A stretch of 64,000 bases of DNA from the NCBI GenBank assembly GCA_016702415.1, contig JADJEA010000001.1:291001-355000 (forward strand). Direction: 5' to 3'. Shown piece by piece: positions 54,470 to 63,193 of the stretch. The stretch comes from Nostocoides sp. GTDB taxonomy: Bacteria; Actinomycetota; Actinomycetes; Actinomycetales; Dermatophilaceae. How positions within the stretch are numbered: position 1 is the stretch's first letter; every line of letters begins with the position of its first letter. Under the pieces are notes generated by a model that was given only the letters and a program-made list of their open reading frames with translations, was not told the origin of the DNA and ran no database searches. Both the position numbers and the translations under genes were made by a program.

Positions 54470-55075
54470 CGACGTCGATAGCGACGACGGCGCGACGCTT
54501 GACGGCCGGTGGATCACCTCGAATCCGAGGCGAGATAGATGCTGAGCGGGCCGGGGTGCTCCCTCCCCAGGTGGCGTCCGGGACGGTGATCGGATACGCC
54601 TCCACCTGCCGCGCTCCCCGGTCCCGCGCGAACGTCACCGCCGCCGCGGCGAGCGCCCGCGCGACGCCGCGCCCGCGGAATCCGACTCGGGTCAGCACGC
54701 AGGTGACCGCCCAGACGGAGCAGTCCCCGCGGTCCTCGGTCCGCCCAGCGCCACGCGGTCTGGTTGGAGTTGCGGACCAGTCCGTCGTATGCCGACCGCT
54801 CCCCACCGCGCACCACCCCGCCGGTTCGCCGTCGACGTAGGCGATCAGGCCGCCTCGTCTGCGGCGAGTCCGGGTCGCCACAGGCGCTCTGGTCGCGCAG
54901 GCGCTGCGCCCGCTCCTCCACCGGGGTGCTCCGGAAGGACTCCCCGCGCGCCAACCGGTAACGCTGGCACTGACATTCGGCGCTGCCGCCGCGCTCGCCG
55001 ATGATGGCGCGCAGGTCCGCGCAGCTGGCCTGGTTCGCCGGAACGACGGTGATCCCCACGGCGACAGTGTGCGCC
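54470..55075 (-). pseudogene. GNAT-family N-acetyltransferase, frameshifted
   Basis: About 200 residues when reassembled. N-terminus VGITVVPANQASCADLRAII, GERGGSAECQCQRYRLARGE, SFRSTPVEERAQRLRDQ. After a shift, LIAYVDGEPAGWCAV, then VWAVTCVLTRVGFRGRGVAR, ALAAAAVTFARDRGARQVEA with the R-G-x-G-V/A acetyl-CoA loop, and YPI. The very end (HRPS/RAVVAIDV-like) is split again near 54,510, so the stop is approximate. The Cys-rich ECQCQRYRL pattern is common in actinobacterial GNAT proteins of this type. Substrate unknown. Confidence 0.75.
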
Positions 55076-55241
55076 ACGCAACCGCCCGTGCCCCACGTAA
55101 CCGCCCCCTGCGCCACGCAACCGGACGCCGGTGACGGGTCGGGAGAGAAGCCGACCACGTCCAATCGAGCACGAGCCGCGCCGCAGCCCTACTCGAATCG
55201 ACGCGGCCCGGAAGCGGACGTGCATACCGGAAGAGAAGCCG

Positions 55242-55690
55242 ATGAGCGAGCCCACCCACGCGACCCAGCCTGAGCCCACGGTGCCCGACGACGCCAGCGG
55301 CCGGACGCACGACAGCGATCCCGAACCGTCGCAGGGGCCGGAGCATGACGTGCCCCGGTTCACCGAACTCGTCGCGGACTTCCGCACCTGCATGTTCTCC
55401 ACCATCGGTCCGGACGGGCTGATCCACAGCCGACCCATGGCGATTCAAGAGGTGGCGACCGACGGGACGGTGTGGTTCTTCGATTTGCCGACGCCCCGGA
55501 AGCTGGCCCAACTGGATACGCCCGCCGGGGTCAACCTCACCTTCGGCAACGACAGGCGCTTCGTGTCGGTCAGCGGGTCCGCGACAGTGGTCGACGACCT
55601 CGCCAAGAAGCGCGAGCTGTGGAACCCGTGGCCCTCTTGGGCAAGGGCACCCCCGCCGACGGCGACAACGCCAAACTCGACCTGGGCTGA
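55242..55690 (+). CDS. Pyridoxamine-5'-phosphate-oxidase-fold flavin-binding protein, C-terminus disturbed
   Basis: Split-barrel protein like general stress protein 26. After a polar N-terminal 40 residues the domain reads FTELVADFRTCMFSTIGPDG, LIHSRPMAIQEVATDGTVWF, FDLPTPRKLAQLDTPAGVNL, FVSVSGSATVVDDLAKKREL and WNPW. A shift at about 55,640 then gives GTPADGDNAKLDLG with an early stop at 55688-55690. Family members continue for about 30 residues more, so the gene is truncated or further disturbed. ATG 55242 follows AAGAGAAGCCG. Probably binds FMN or F420; substrate unknown. Confidence 0.78.
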
Positions 55691-55747
55691 TCCGCTCAGA
55701 GCGTCCGCCCAATCGGTTCGGGGTGCCCTCTCCCCTAGTCTGGCCGG

Positions 55748-56131
55748 GTGAACCTCGAGAAGGTGGTCTTCGGCTTCTTCGTCCTCCTCGCCGCGACGCT
55801 CAATTTCGGCTTCTTCGTCGGCGACATCGCCGACGCGCGGGTGCACAACGTGTGGGAGCTCTTCCTCGCCGTGGTCGTCAACGCCATTGCGACAGTCCTG
55901 AAGTTCGACCGCACGCAACTCGGCGCGGTTCATCTGGCGACCAGCCTCGTCGCGCTGCTCCAACTCCTCGCCGCGACCTCGGTTTGGATCTGGGCGGTCC
56001 AGGTGTCGGCGGACGGGCTGACCCCCACGCACATTTCGAGTGTCGTCTCGCTCTCGGGGGGCGCTCTGTTGGCCAATATCGTCTCGGTGGTCCTGCTCGT
56101 CGTGGAGACGGCGTCCTTCCGGCGTCGTTGA
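55748..56131 (+). CDS. DUF6394-like small membrane protein
   Basis: 127 residues with four hydrophobic stretches: VVFGFFVLLAATLNFGFFVG, VWELFLAVVVNAIATVLKF, LATSLVALLQLLAATSVWIW and LLANIVSVVLLVVETASF. The pattern MNLEKVVFGFF, FDRTQLGAVHLATSLVALLQ fits the family annotated DUF6394 that, to my knowledge, sits next to NAD-binding potassium channels. GTG start at 55748. The channel gene begins 3 bp after its stop, so the two are co-translated and may form one complex. Confidence 0.8.
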   Translation: MNLEKVVFGFFVLLAATLNFGFFVGDIADARVHNVWELFLAVVVNAIATVLKFDRTQLGAVHLATSLVALLQLLAATSVWIWAVQVSADGLTPTHISSVVSLSGGALLANIVSVVLLVVETASFRRR

Positions 56132-56134
56132 CCG

Positions 56135-57881
56135 ATGCCGAATCCGTTGCACCTCTTCGGTTTCGACCGGCGCGTGCGAGCGCGCCGGCGACGGGCGGTG
56201 CCCGTGCCGACGGCGCTGCCGCGCACGGATGCGGTCTTCCTCGTCATGCGGCGGATGCGGGCGCCCTTCCTCGTCGTCATCACGACCTTCAGTTTCTGCA
56301 CCGCGGGCCTGACCTTCATCCCCGGCACCGACGGCCAGGGGAACCCCTATCGGATGACCGCCTTCGACGCGATCTACCAGATGACGATGACGGTGACGAC
56401 GGTCGGCTACACCGAAGCGCCCTACGCCTTCAGCTACCCACAGCGCATGTGGGTGATGATGTCGATCTTCCTCCTGGTCGTGAGTTGGGCCTATGCCCTG
56501 GGGGTCTTCTTCTCCCTCCTGCAGGAGCCAGCGTTCGTCGATGCCGTTGCGACGCAACGGTTCCGCCGGCGGGTGCGCCGGTTGCGGGAGCCTTTACGAT
56601 CATCGCCAGCTATGGTCTTGCCGGCCGCACCGTCGGGGGCGGAACTCGACGAGCGCCGCCGCCGCTTCGTCGTCCTCGACAACCAGCGCTCCAAGGTCGA
56701 GACGGTGGCAACCGAGCAGTTCGCCGCCGACGTCCCCGCGGTCGAGGGCGACTGCCGGCAGCCGGCCATGCTCGGCGTCGCCGGTCTGGACCGGCCGACC
56801 TGCGCGGGTCTCGCGCTCACGGACGACGACAGCGCCAATCTCGCCGTCGTCATGGCCGTGTCCGTCCTGCGTCCGGGCGTGCCGGTGCTGGCACGCTGCT
56901 CCTCCCACGTCTTCCAGGACCGGATGGAGCAGTTCGGCCCGGAGGCGGTCATCAACCCGGACGACCGATTCGGCAACTACCTCGCCTTGGAGATGCTACG
57001 GCCGGTCACCCATCAACTCCTCATGTGGCTGATGGACAACGACGAGAACCATCTGCCCGCGATCCGCAACGGACTCGGGCGCGGCCGCTGGATCGTCTGT
57101 GCCGACGGCGCTTTCGGGGACCTGGTGACCACGGACCTGCGCGAGGCCGGCGTCGAGGTGGACCTGACTCACCCCCGTGACGGCGCGCCGCGCGACTCCG
57201 GGATCACCGGTTTTGTCAGTGGAACCGACGACGACATCGTCAACATCGCCTTGGCCGAGCAGGTGCGCCTGACCAATCCCGAGGCGCACATCGTCGTCCG
57301 CCAGAAGAACGCCGCCAACAAGGCCGTGCTCGCCTACCTGCGGGTGGACCACGTCTACATCGCCACCGAACTCGTCGCGCGCGAGGTTCTCGCCCGGACG
57401 CTGACGCCGGTCTTCTGGCGCTTCGCCGAACTCGCCGTCGCCCAGGACGAGGCCTGGGCGATCGCCCTGCGCGACCGGCTCGTCGAGCGGCTTCGCCGCC
57501 GGACGCCCGATCGCGACCTGCTGACCCTGTCGATGGCGGACGCCCCCGGCCTGGTGCACTGGCTCTCCCGCGGTATGCCGTTCACTCTCGGCGACCTTGT
57601 CCGCGACCCCGGTGACCGCTCGGCCGAACTGCCGGTGGTGCCCCTCCTGCTGGCCCGCGGGGACGACATCCTCATCACGCCCGGCTCGGACGTCCCCGTC
57701 CGGGTCGACGATCAGGTCCTCCTCGTCGGCAGCGGCGAGGGCCTCGGGCCGCCTCGCGGAGGTCCTGCTTTACGACGACGCCGTGGAGTATGCCGCTACC
57801 GGCCGCGTGGTCCCCACGACCTGGGTTTGGCGCACCCTCACCGCCGCCCGCCGCGACCGTCGCCAGGCCGCCGGCGTCTGA
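56135..57881 (+). CDS. Two-helix potassium channel with RCK/TrkA-N domains, three apparent frameshifts
   Basis: About 570 residues when reassembled. Membrane helix 1 FLVVITTFSFCTAGLTFIPG, pore loop with filter MTMTVTTVGYTEAPY, helix 2 MMSIFLLVVSWAYALGVFFS. Two shifts at about 56,590-56,635 surround FTIIASYGLAGRTVG, the start of the NAD-binding domain (ASYGLAGR where G-x-G-x-x-G is usual). Then RRFVVLDNQRSKVETVATEQ, ALTDDDSANLAVVMAVSVLR and a second domain WIVCADGAFGDLVTTDLREA. A third shift at about 57,745 leads to RLAEVLLYDDAVEYAATGRV and the stop at 57881. Closely coupled to the DUF6394 gene. Confidence 0.82.
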
Positions 57882-57882
57882 G

Positions 57883-57954
57883 GCGCCCCACGACACGGCG
57901 GCACCCCAGGACACGGCGGCGCCCCAGGACACGGCGGCTCCCCACGACGAGACG
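57883..57954. repeat. 18-bp tandem array after the channel stop codon
   Basis: Four units of GCxCCCCAxGACACGGCG start two bases after the channel stop. They are followed by a G-rich tract and an extended octamer copy (GGGGATCGGCATAC at 57962-57975), the same arrangement as at 18.6 kb. Confidence 0.85.
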
Positions 57955-58005
57955 CGGGGGTGGGGATCGGCATACCGACTGCGCTGGCGTGGCAGGCTCT
58001 GCACC

Positions 58006-59282
58006 GTGCCACCCGATCCTGTGCTTCCCGATCGCGATGGCGACGCGCGGGCGCGTCCCCATCGCCCCGCCGTCGCGGCCGCATTCTTTGTCCAGGGCCT
58101 GATCTTCATCTCGCTGACCCTGCGGCTACCGGTGATCCAGCATCTCTTCGGACTGAGCGAGTTGGCGCTGTCCGGGTTGAGGCTCCTGATCGTCCTTCTC
58201 GCGGGGGCGGGGTCGGTGCTGGCCGAGCAGATCGTCAAGCGCTCCGACGGCGCGCTCGCAGTTCAGACGGCCCTCGTCCTGATTGCCCTGGGCCTGGTCG
58301 TCCTCGGCCTCGGGGCCCGCGGCGCGGGGACGCTCCCGGTCTTCGTGGCCGGGTTGGGGGTCTACGGCGTCGGCGTCGGTGCCCTCGACGCCGGTGCGAA
58401 TATGCAGGCCGTCGCCCTCGAGCATCGTCTCGGGCGGCCGGTGCTCCCCTCGTTCCACGCGGCGTGGACCCTCGGTGGCCTCCTGGCAACGGTGGTCGCC
58501 TTGGCGTTCACCACAATCCCGTATGCCGAGGGCGCCCTCGCCCAGGCCCTCCTCCCCCTCGCCCTGCTCGCCGCCCCCTTCCTCCGCGCCGATCACGGAG
58601 TCGTCAGCGCCGACCCGGAGCGTCTCGGGGTGCCCTGGCGGCCGATCGTCCTGGTCGGGATCGCGTTGGTCCTCTTCTACATGGTCGACACGGCGACCAC
58701 CGCGTGGGGGCCGGTCTACCTGGGCAGCCCGAAGGTCTTCGACCATCCCCCACCGCCTCCGGGACGCTCGCCCTCGCCACGCTGCCCTATCTCGCGGCCA
58801 CGCTCCTGGCCCGGTCCGCCGGCGATCGTCTGACGGCGCGCTATGGGCCGGCGCCGATGGTCCGGCTCGGCGCGGTGCTCGCCGTCGTCGGACTCGCCGT
58901 CGTCGTCTTCGCGCCGCGGTCGGCCTGGCCGGTCGCGATCGGGGGCTTCTTCGTCGTCGGCCTCGGCGCGGCCGTCGTGGCGCCGCTGTCATTCTCCGCA
59001 GCGGCGCGCCTCGGCGGCGGCAGCGGTGACGCCAACGAGCGCCGGGCCCGCGTCGACGCCGTTATCGCCAGGTTCAACCAGTTCAACTACGTCGGTGCCC
59101 TCCTTGGGGCCGTGTTGACCGGGGCGATCGGCCAGGACAACCTCCGGGTGGGGTATGCCGTGCCCATGGTCCTCGTCCTCGGCCTGATCCCCCTGGCCCG
59201 CCACTTCGCCCGCGAGCCCGGCGTTGCCCCACCCACTCACCGGAGGTCCCGTGACCCACCTCCTGCGCCAGGGACCCCATGA
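58006..59282 (+). CDS. MFS transporter, one apparent frameshift
   Basis: Twelve-helix major facilitator protein of about 420 residues, FucP/YbjJ-like in general layout. First frame: AAAFFVQGLIFISLTLRLPV, ALSGLRLLIVLLAGAGSVLA, VYGVGVGALDAGANMQAVAL, LPSFHAAWTLGGLLATVVAL and IVLVGIALVLFYMVDTATTA. A shift at about 58,750 leads to SGTLALATLPYLAATLLARS, RLGAVLAVVGLAVVVFAPRS, FNQFNYVGALLGAVLTGAIG and the end at 59282. GTG 58006 is taken as start; no strong ribosome site is visible. The 3' end overlaps the CDF gene by 32 bp. Substrate unknown. Confidence 0.85.
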
Positions 59283-60291
59283 GGACCCCCCCACCGCCGA
59301 CGCCTCGCACCATCACGTCCACGAGCACGACGGTCACGAGCATGGGGAGGGGTGGCTGCGGCATACCCTTTCGGACCTGCTCGGAGGCCATTCTCACGAC
59401 GCGGCCGACCAGATCGATGACGCCCTGGAAGCCGACGCCCGCGGGCGGCGGGCACTGTGGGTCAGCCTGGCCGCCCTGGCGGTCACCGCCGTAGTGCAAG
59501 GCGCTGTGGTCGCGATCTCGGGGTCGGTCGCGCTCCTGGGGGACGCGCTTCACAATCTCGGCGACGCGCTGACCGCGGTGCCATTGCTGGTTGCGTTCAC
59601 GCTCGCGCTGCGGGCGCCCACCGACCGGTATACCTACGGCTACGGCCGGGCCGAGGACCTTGCGGGCATCTTCGTTGTGGCGATGATCGCGGTGTCGAGT
59701 GCGGTCGCCGGGTTCGAGGCGGTGCGCCGGCTGCTGCATCCTCAGACGGTCACCCATGTGTATGCCGTCGCTGCCGCCGCCCTCGTGGGCTTCGTCGGCA
59801 ACGAACTCGTCGCACGGTATCGGATTCGGGTGGGTCGACAGATCGGTTCGGCCGCCCTGGTCGCGGACGGTCTCCACGCGCGGACGGACGGGTTCACCTC
59901 GCTCGCCGTCCTCCTTGGGGCGGCCGGTGTCGCCGCCGGATGGCATTGGGCTGACCCGGTCGTCGGTCTGTTCATCACGATCGCCATCCTGGCGGTGCTC
60001 AGGTCGGCGGTGCGCCAGGTTGGGGCCCGGCTGATGGATGCGGTGGACCCCTTCCTCGTGACCGCCGCCCGCACGTCGATCAGCGACATCGACGAGGTCC
60101 TGGGGGGTGCGCCCTTGCGGTTGCGCTGGATCGGTCACACCCTCCACGCCGAGGCCGACATCACGGTCCCCGCGGACCTCAGCCTCGGCCAGGCCCACGA
60201 CGTCATGCACCATGCCGAGGCTCACCTCCTGCATGACCTCCCGCGACTGACCTCGGCCACCGTGCACGCCAGCCCCGCGGGGGCCCACTGA
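59251..60291 (+). CDS. Cation diffusion facilitator (Zn2+/Co2+ efflux)
   Basis: Membrane metal-ion/proton antiporter of 346 residues. A His-rich N-terminus (HHHVHEHDGHEHGEG, then HSHD) probably binds metal. Six helices follow, with the transport-site pattern in SGSVALLGDALHNLGDALTA (H-x3-D) and LVADGLHARTDGFTSLAVLL (H-x3-D), and the cytoplasmic C-terminal domain ends HDVMHHAEAHLLHDLPRL. GTG 59251 follows GGAGGTCCC. It overlaps the end of the MFS gene and the last bases of the convergent TetR frame. Confidence 0.92.
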   Translation: MTHLLRQGPHEDPPTADASHHHVHEHDGHEHGEGWLRHTLSDLLGGHSHDAADQIDDALEADARGRRALWVSLAALAVTAVVQGAVVAISGSVALLGDALHNLGDALTAVPLLVAFTLALRAPTDRYTYGYGRAEDLAGIFVVAMIAVSSAVAGFEAVRRLLHPQTVTHVYAVAAAALVGFVGNELVARYRIRVGRQIGSAALVADGLHARTDGFTSLAVLLGAAGVAAGWHWADPVVGLFITIAILAVLRSAVRQVGARLMDAVDPFLVTAARTSISDIDEVLGGAPLRLRWIGHTLHAEADITVPADLSLGQAHDVMHHAEAHLLHDLPRLTSATVHASPAGAH

Positions 60292-61159
60292 ATGCGTCGG
60301 TGGGGATGACTCGTCGGCTATGACTCGCCGGCGGCCTCGTCTCGTGAGGGGTCGGCATACCGGAGGTGGATCGCCACTTGGCGCGCTGCAGGCGTGCCAC
60401 CCCGTCGAGGATCACCTCGAGGGCGAAGTCGAACTCGAAGTCGTCGTCGCACCCGACCGCGTCGGGGTGGAGGGCCCAGGCCGCAGCGGCGACGGCGAGG
60501 ATGCCCGGGTAGTCGTTCGGGTCGGGCGCGCGGGCGGAGCGCCGCTTACCGCGCGCCGCGGCGCGGCGCCGGTGCCGTGGGTACTCTGCCGTCTGCGGCC
60601 CCGCGTCGGCCGGCTCCCGAGCGGCTCGCCCATCCGGCAGAGGTGTCGCGCTCTCGTCGAAAAGCTCCGGGCTGAAACCCCAGATCCGGTTGCCGAGCAG
60701 GTGCATGACGTGGTGGGTCAGGTCGGGGGTGAACCCGGCGCGGAGGAAGATCTGGGTGAACCGTTCCATGTGCGCCAGGACGGCCGGTGTGCGAGTGGTG
60801 CGGGTCTCCAGCGCTCGGCGAGCCCATGCGTGGCGGGTGACCAACGCTCGAGCGGCGTGGGCGTGGGCACGAATGGCCTCGCGCCATTGCGCGGGGCGCA
60901 TGGCGGCGATGTCGGGCAGCTCCGCCAGGATCTGCTCGACCATTCCGTCGATCAGGTCCTCCTTGTCGGCGACGTGGCGGTAGAGCGCCATCGGCACGAC
61001 GTCGAGGATGTGCGCGAGTCCGCGCATGCTGACGGCATCGAGACCGTCGCTGTCGGCGAGGTGAATGGCGGCACGCAGGATCGACGCTCGTCTCAGCGGC
61101 CTCCGGGGAATTGCGGTGGGATCCGGCACTGCACTCCTGGGGCTTGACCAGGCATCCAT
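60203..61159 (-). CDS. TetR-family transcriptional regulator
   Basis: 318 residues from ATG 61159. HTH region: SILRAAIHLADSDGLDAVSM, RGLAHILDVVPMALYRHVAD, KEDLIDGMVEQIL. The larger C-terminal domain (VTRHAWARRALETRTTRTPA, LRAGFTPDLTHHVMHLLGNR) is of the TetR_C type in tetracycline-repressor-like proteins. The last 60 residues are low complexity and overlap the end of the CDF gene, so the true end may be earlier. It is divergent from the DUF4386 gene, and a perfect palindrome lies between. Confidence 0.88.
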   Translation of the reverse strand: MDAWSSPRSAVPDPTAIPRRPLRRASILRAAIHLADSDGLDAVSMRGLAHILDVVPMALYRHVADKEDLIDGMVEQILAELPDIAAMRPAQWREAIRAHAHAARALVTRHAWARRALETRTTRTPAVLAHMERFTQIFLRAGFTPDLTHHVMHLLGNRIWGFSPELFDESATPLPDGRAAREPADAGPQTAEYPRHRRRAAARGKRRSARAPDPNDYPGILAVAAAAWALHPDAVGCDDDFEFDFALEVILDGVARLQRAKWRSTSGMPTPHETRPPASHSRRVIPTDAFSGPPRGWRARWPRSVAGGHAGGEPRHGA

Positions 61160-61185
61160 CGTACGCCTACGCTGACCGCCGTTCG

Positions 61186-61200
61186 GTGTACGGAGTACAC
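61186..61200. promoter_or_regulatory. Palindromic operator between tetR-like and DUF4386 genes
   Basis: GTGTACGGAGTACAC is a perfect 6-3-6 inverted repeat, 26 bp before the TetR start and 24 bp before the DUF4386 start, where a TetR protein would block both promoters. Confidence 0.8.
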
Positions 61201-61223
61201 ATAATGAGGGTCGAGGGGAAACA

Positions 61224-61919
61224 ATGGCGAGCACGCGGATGCGGTGCCGAATTGCCGCAGCGCTTTATGTGGTCACGTGGGTGACCTCGGTCGCAGCGGT
61301 CATCCTGTACGGCGGCTCGACCATGAACCCGACCTCGTCTCTTGCTGGACGTGTCCCGGTCCTGGCGGCCGGCGTCCTCGAGGTGATCCTTGCGGTCGCC
61401 GTCGTGGGGACGGCGGTGGCCCTCTATCCCGTGTTGCGGGGATACGAGGGGGGCTCCGCCATGGCGTATGTCGCCCTGCGCACCCTCGAGGCCGGCGTGA
61501 TCCTCGTCGGCGTGGTCGCCATCCTGCCGGCCGTCGCGCGGCCGGGGGCCCGCGCGGCCGCTGCCTTGGACAGCGATGTCCTCGCCGGCCTTCACCTGAT
61601 GCACGACTGGGCCTTCGTCGTCGGGCCGGGGCTGATCAACCCGGTCAATGCCATCGTCCTGGCCGTGGTGCTCTGGCGCTGGAACCTGGTCCCGGCCTTC
61701 ATCCCGGTCCTCGGGGTGGTCGGCGCCGTTCTCGTCGCGGGGATGAACGTGGCGGTGGTCTTCGGGTTCACCAACCCGCTGCCGCTCCTGGCAATCCCCC
61801 TGTTCGCCTGGGAGATCTGCCTGGCGGCCGCGTTGGTCATTCGCGGAATCCCGCGGTACCGGCGCGGGGGGTCCTCGCGCCGTGGCTCCGCACGCGAGGG
61901 CGACCGGAATCGGGGTTGA
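61224..61919 (+). CDS. DUF4386 family membrane protein
   Basis: 231 residues with six membrane segments. RIAAALYVVTWVTSVAAVIL, VLAAGVLEVILAVAVVGTAV, RTLEAGVILVGVVAILPAVA (the R-x-x-E signature), LMHDWAFVVGPGLINPVNAI and LVPAFIPVLGVVGAVLVAGM fit the DUF4386 family. A basic tail ends the protein. ATG 61224 follows GAGGGG. It is divergent from the TetR gene with a palindromic operator between, so it is probably repressed by that protein. Molecular role unknown. Confidence 0.9.
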   Translation: MASTRMRCRIAAALYVVTWVTSVAAVILYGGSTMNPTSSLAGRVPVLAAGVLEVILAVAVVGTAVALYPVLRGYEGGSAMAYVALRTLEAGVILVGVVAILPAVARPGARAAAALDSDVLAGLHLMHDWAFVVGPGLINPVNAIVLAVVLWRWNLVPAFIPVLGVVGAVLVAGMNVAVVFGFTNPLPLLAIPLFAWEICLAAALVIRGIPRYRRGGSSRRGSAREGDRNRG

Positions 61920-61983
61920 GCACGAGACTGAAGACCCTTCCGCGCCGCATCTGGGCGGGGCGGCTGTGATGAGGAGCAGCCCC

Positions 61984-63143
61984 ATGCCCGACACCGCTCT
62001 CCGCCTTCTCGTCGGCACGACCAAAGGGGCGTTCGTCCTCGACGGCGATACGGACCGCGAGGCGTGGTCCGTGCGGGGACCCTACTGCGACGGCTGGCCG
62101 ATCAACCACGTCGTCGGCGATCCCGTCACGGGCGCGATCTGGGCCGGCGGCGGCGGGGCCTGGAGCGGTGCCGGGGTATGGCGGTCCGCCGACGGCGGGC
62201 ATGAGTGGACCCTCGCAAAGCTGACGCTTGGGGAGATCGACCGGTGGGCGGCCAATGATCCCGGATTCGCGGAATCGATCGGATGGCAGGCGCAGGAGGT
62301 CCCGTTCGGGAACGCTTCGCGCAGGTCTGGTCCCTCGGCCGCGTGGGTGATCGGCTGTATGCCGGGACCAAGCCTGCCGCACTCCTGTCCAGCGACGACG
62401 GGGGAGCGACCTGGAGCGCGGTCGAGTCGCTCACGGACCATCCCTCGGCACCGGAGTGGAATCCGGGTGCGGCGGGGCTCGTCCTGCATACGATCGTCGC
62501 CGACCCGGCCGACCCCGACAAGCTGTGGTTGGGGATCTCCTCCGCTGGTGTATTCGCGAGCAAGGACGGTGGCGCGGAATGGGAACGCCGCAACGACCTC
62601 GCCGACCCCGACGAGGTCGCCGAGCCCGGTCATCCCGCGGGTCCCCGCGACGGGCAGACCGGCCACTGCGTCCACAACATCGTTCGCGCGCCCGGCGACA
62701 ACGACCTTCTCTACCAACAGAATCACTACGGTGTCTGGCGCTCCGACGACGGCGGGCTGACCTGGCACGACATCACGCCGGGGCTGCCGTCGACCTTCGG
62801 CTTCCCGATCCGGGTCCACCCGCGCGACGGGCAGACGATCTGGACCATTCCCCTGAACGGCGACACCGAAGGTCGCTTCCCGCCCGATGCGGCGGCGGCC
62901 GTATGGCGCTCCCGCGACGGTGGGCGGAGTTGGACCGCCCAGCGCACCGGCCTGCCGCAGCAGTCGTGCTTCTTCACCGTGTTGCGTCAAGGCATGGCCG
63001 GGGACGCACTCGACCCGGCCGGGGTGTATTTCGGCACCAACACCGGGTCGGTCTTCGCCAGTAGCGACGAGGGCGACAGCTGGGTCGAGATCGCCCGTCA
63101 CCTCCCGACCATCCTGTCGGTCGAGGTCCTCCAAGTGCCGTGA
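61984..63143 (+). CDS. BNR/sialidase-type beta-propeller protein, one apparent frameshift
   Basis: About 385 residues of repeats resembling exo-alpha-sialidase or Ycf48-like propellers. The first frame starts LRLLVGTTKGAFVLDGD and shows GAGVWRSADGGHEWTLAKL. A shift near 62,290 leads to RFAQVWSLGRVGDRLYAGT, LLSSDDGGATWSAVESL, GVFASKDGGAEWERRNDL, GVWRSDDGGLTWHDITPGL, AVWRSRDGGRSWTAQRTGL and VFASSDEGDSWVEIARHL. At least six S-x-D-G-G-x-x-W blades are visible. No signal peptide, so it is probably intracellular. No sialidase catalytic residues can be assigned by eye; glycosyl hydrolase annotation would be loose. Confidence 0.8.
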
Positions 63144-63157
63144 AGGCAACGCCGCGC

Positions 63158-63193
63158 TTGACAGAGGCACCCTTGTAATCATGTAATCAATAC
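63158..63193 (+). promoter_or_regulatory. Candidate promoter with a TAATCA direct repeat, possibly leaderless
   Basis: TTGACA at 63158-63163 is followed by two copies of TGTAATCA (about 63174 and 63182), and the ATG at 63194 comes five bases after the second, without a ribosome site. The layout suits a leaderless message; exact -10 unclear. Confidence 0.5.
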
